Below the pieces are notes generated by a model. It had not been told where the DNA came from. It ran no database searches and was given only the letters and a program-made list of their open reading frames with translations. Below are positions 5,867 to 5,969 of a DNA stretch of 5,969 nt, piece after piece; positions within the stretch are counted from its first letter, which is position 1, and each line of letters starts with the position of its first letter. Both the position numbers and the translations under genes were made by a program. Source of the DNA: Clostridia bacterium (GTDB lineage: Bacteria; Bacillota; Clostridia; Christensenellales; UBA1242); the NCBI GenBank assembly GCA_017537515.1, contig JAFYKO010000189.1:1-5969 (forward strand), written 5' to 3'.

Positions 5867-5908
5867 GGTGGCAGTGCCACCAGGCCAGTGGCAACCGCGG
5901 GCGGTTGC
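5867..5908 (-). repeat. Paired palindromes upstream of the cation pump, reverse orientation
   Basis: GGTGGCAGTGCCACC (5867-5881) is the exact reverse complement of the palindrome at 125-139, 2185-2199 and 2359-2373. A second inverted repeat, GCAACCG / CGGTTGC (5891-5897 and 5902-5908, 4-nt loop), lies 9 nt away. The minus-strand spacer contains CACTGGC, also found in the linker at 2168-2184. The rest of 5909-5969 and the stretch 5797-5866 are A/T-rich, with no gene visible. Confidence 0.75.
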
Positions 5909-5969
5909 GGGCTTTTGGGGTGAAAATAGGTTAAATAAAAAAAATTTAAAATTTTTTGTAAAAAAATGA

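Noticed and set aside
5675..5969. Riboswitch or metal-sensing leader upstream of the cation pump
   Set aside because: I see only independent short palindromes, the heptad array and AT-rich DNA; no known riboswitch consensus or anti-terminator pairing next to a T-run is recognisable.

Overview
The window looks like a piece of a low-GC Gram-positive (Firmicutes/Clostridia-type) chromosome. The evidence is AT-rich intergenic DNA, strong AGGAG-type ribosome binding sites on two of three genes, sigma-A-like promoters, U-tract terminators, and a surface protein combining an InlB-type B-repeat with BspA-like DUF285 repeats, an architecture common in gut Clostridia. The three genes stop at TAG, TAA and TAA and tryptophan is TGG, so the standard code fits. 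No species can be named from the sequence.

There are three genes. A secreted or membrane-tethered surface protein (285-1988, +) has its own promoter, ribosome binding site and terminator. Facing it on the minus strand are a complete 873-residue P2-type (Ca2+-ATPase-like) cation pump (3053-5674) and, 75 bp downstream of it, an unrecognised 174-residue cytoplasmic protein (2453-2977). The small gene has its own strong promoter and ends in an intrinsic terminator. No hairpin separates it from the pump, so readthrough from the pump is also possible. The three genes form no obvious shared pathway; at most the pump and the small gene are a two-gene unit.

The least ordinary content is intergenic. 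All three outer gaps (1-284, 1989-2452, 5675-5969) carry a dispersed family of short GC-rich palindromes. Typical copies are 15 nt (7-nt arms around a central C), joined by a 16-17 nt linker starting CGTCAG or a variant. The arms differ between copies with paired changes that keep the stem. In the convergent gap the modules are stacked at a 32-nt period, and a 113-nt block of them is duplicated 174 bp away at about 90% identity. The family is in forward orientation upstream and downstream of the surface gene and in reverse orientation upstream of the pump. A five-copy GAGTTAG-like heptad repeat lies just upstream of the pump. This repeat family is the best candidate for something undescribed. 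I saw no tRNA, rRNA, CRISPR array, transposase or phage gene.
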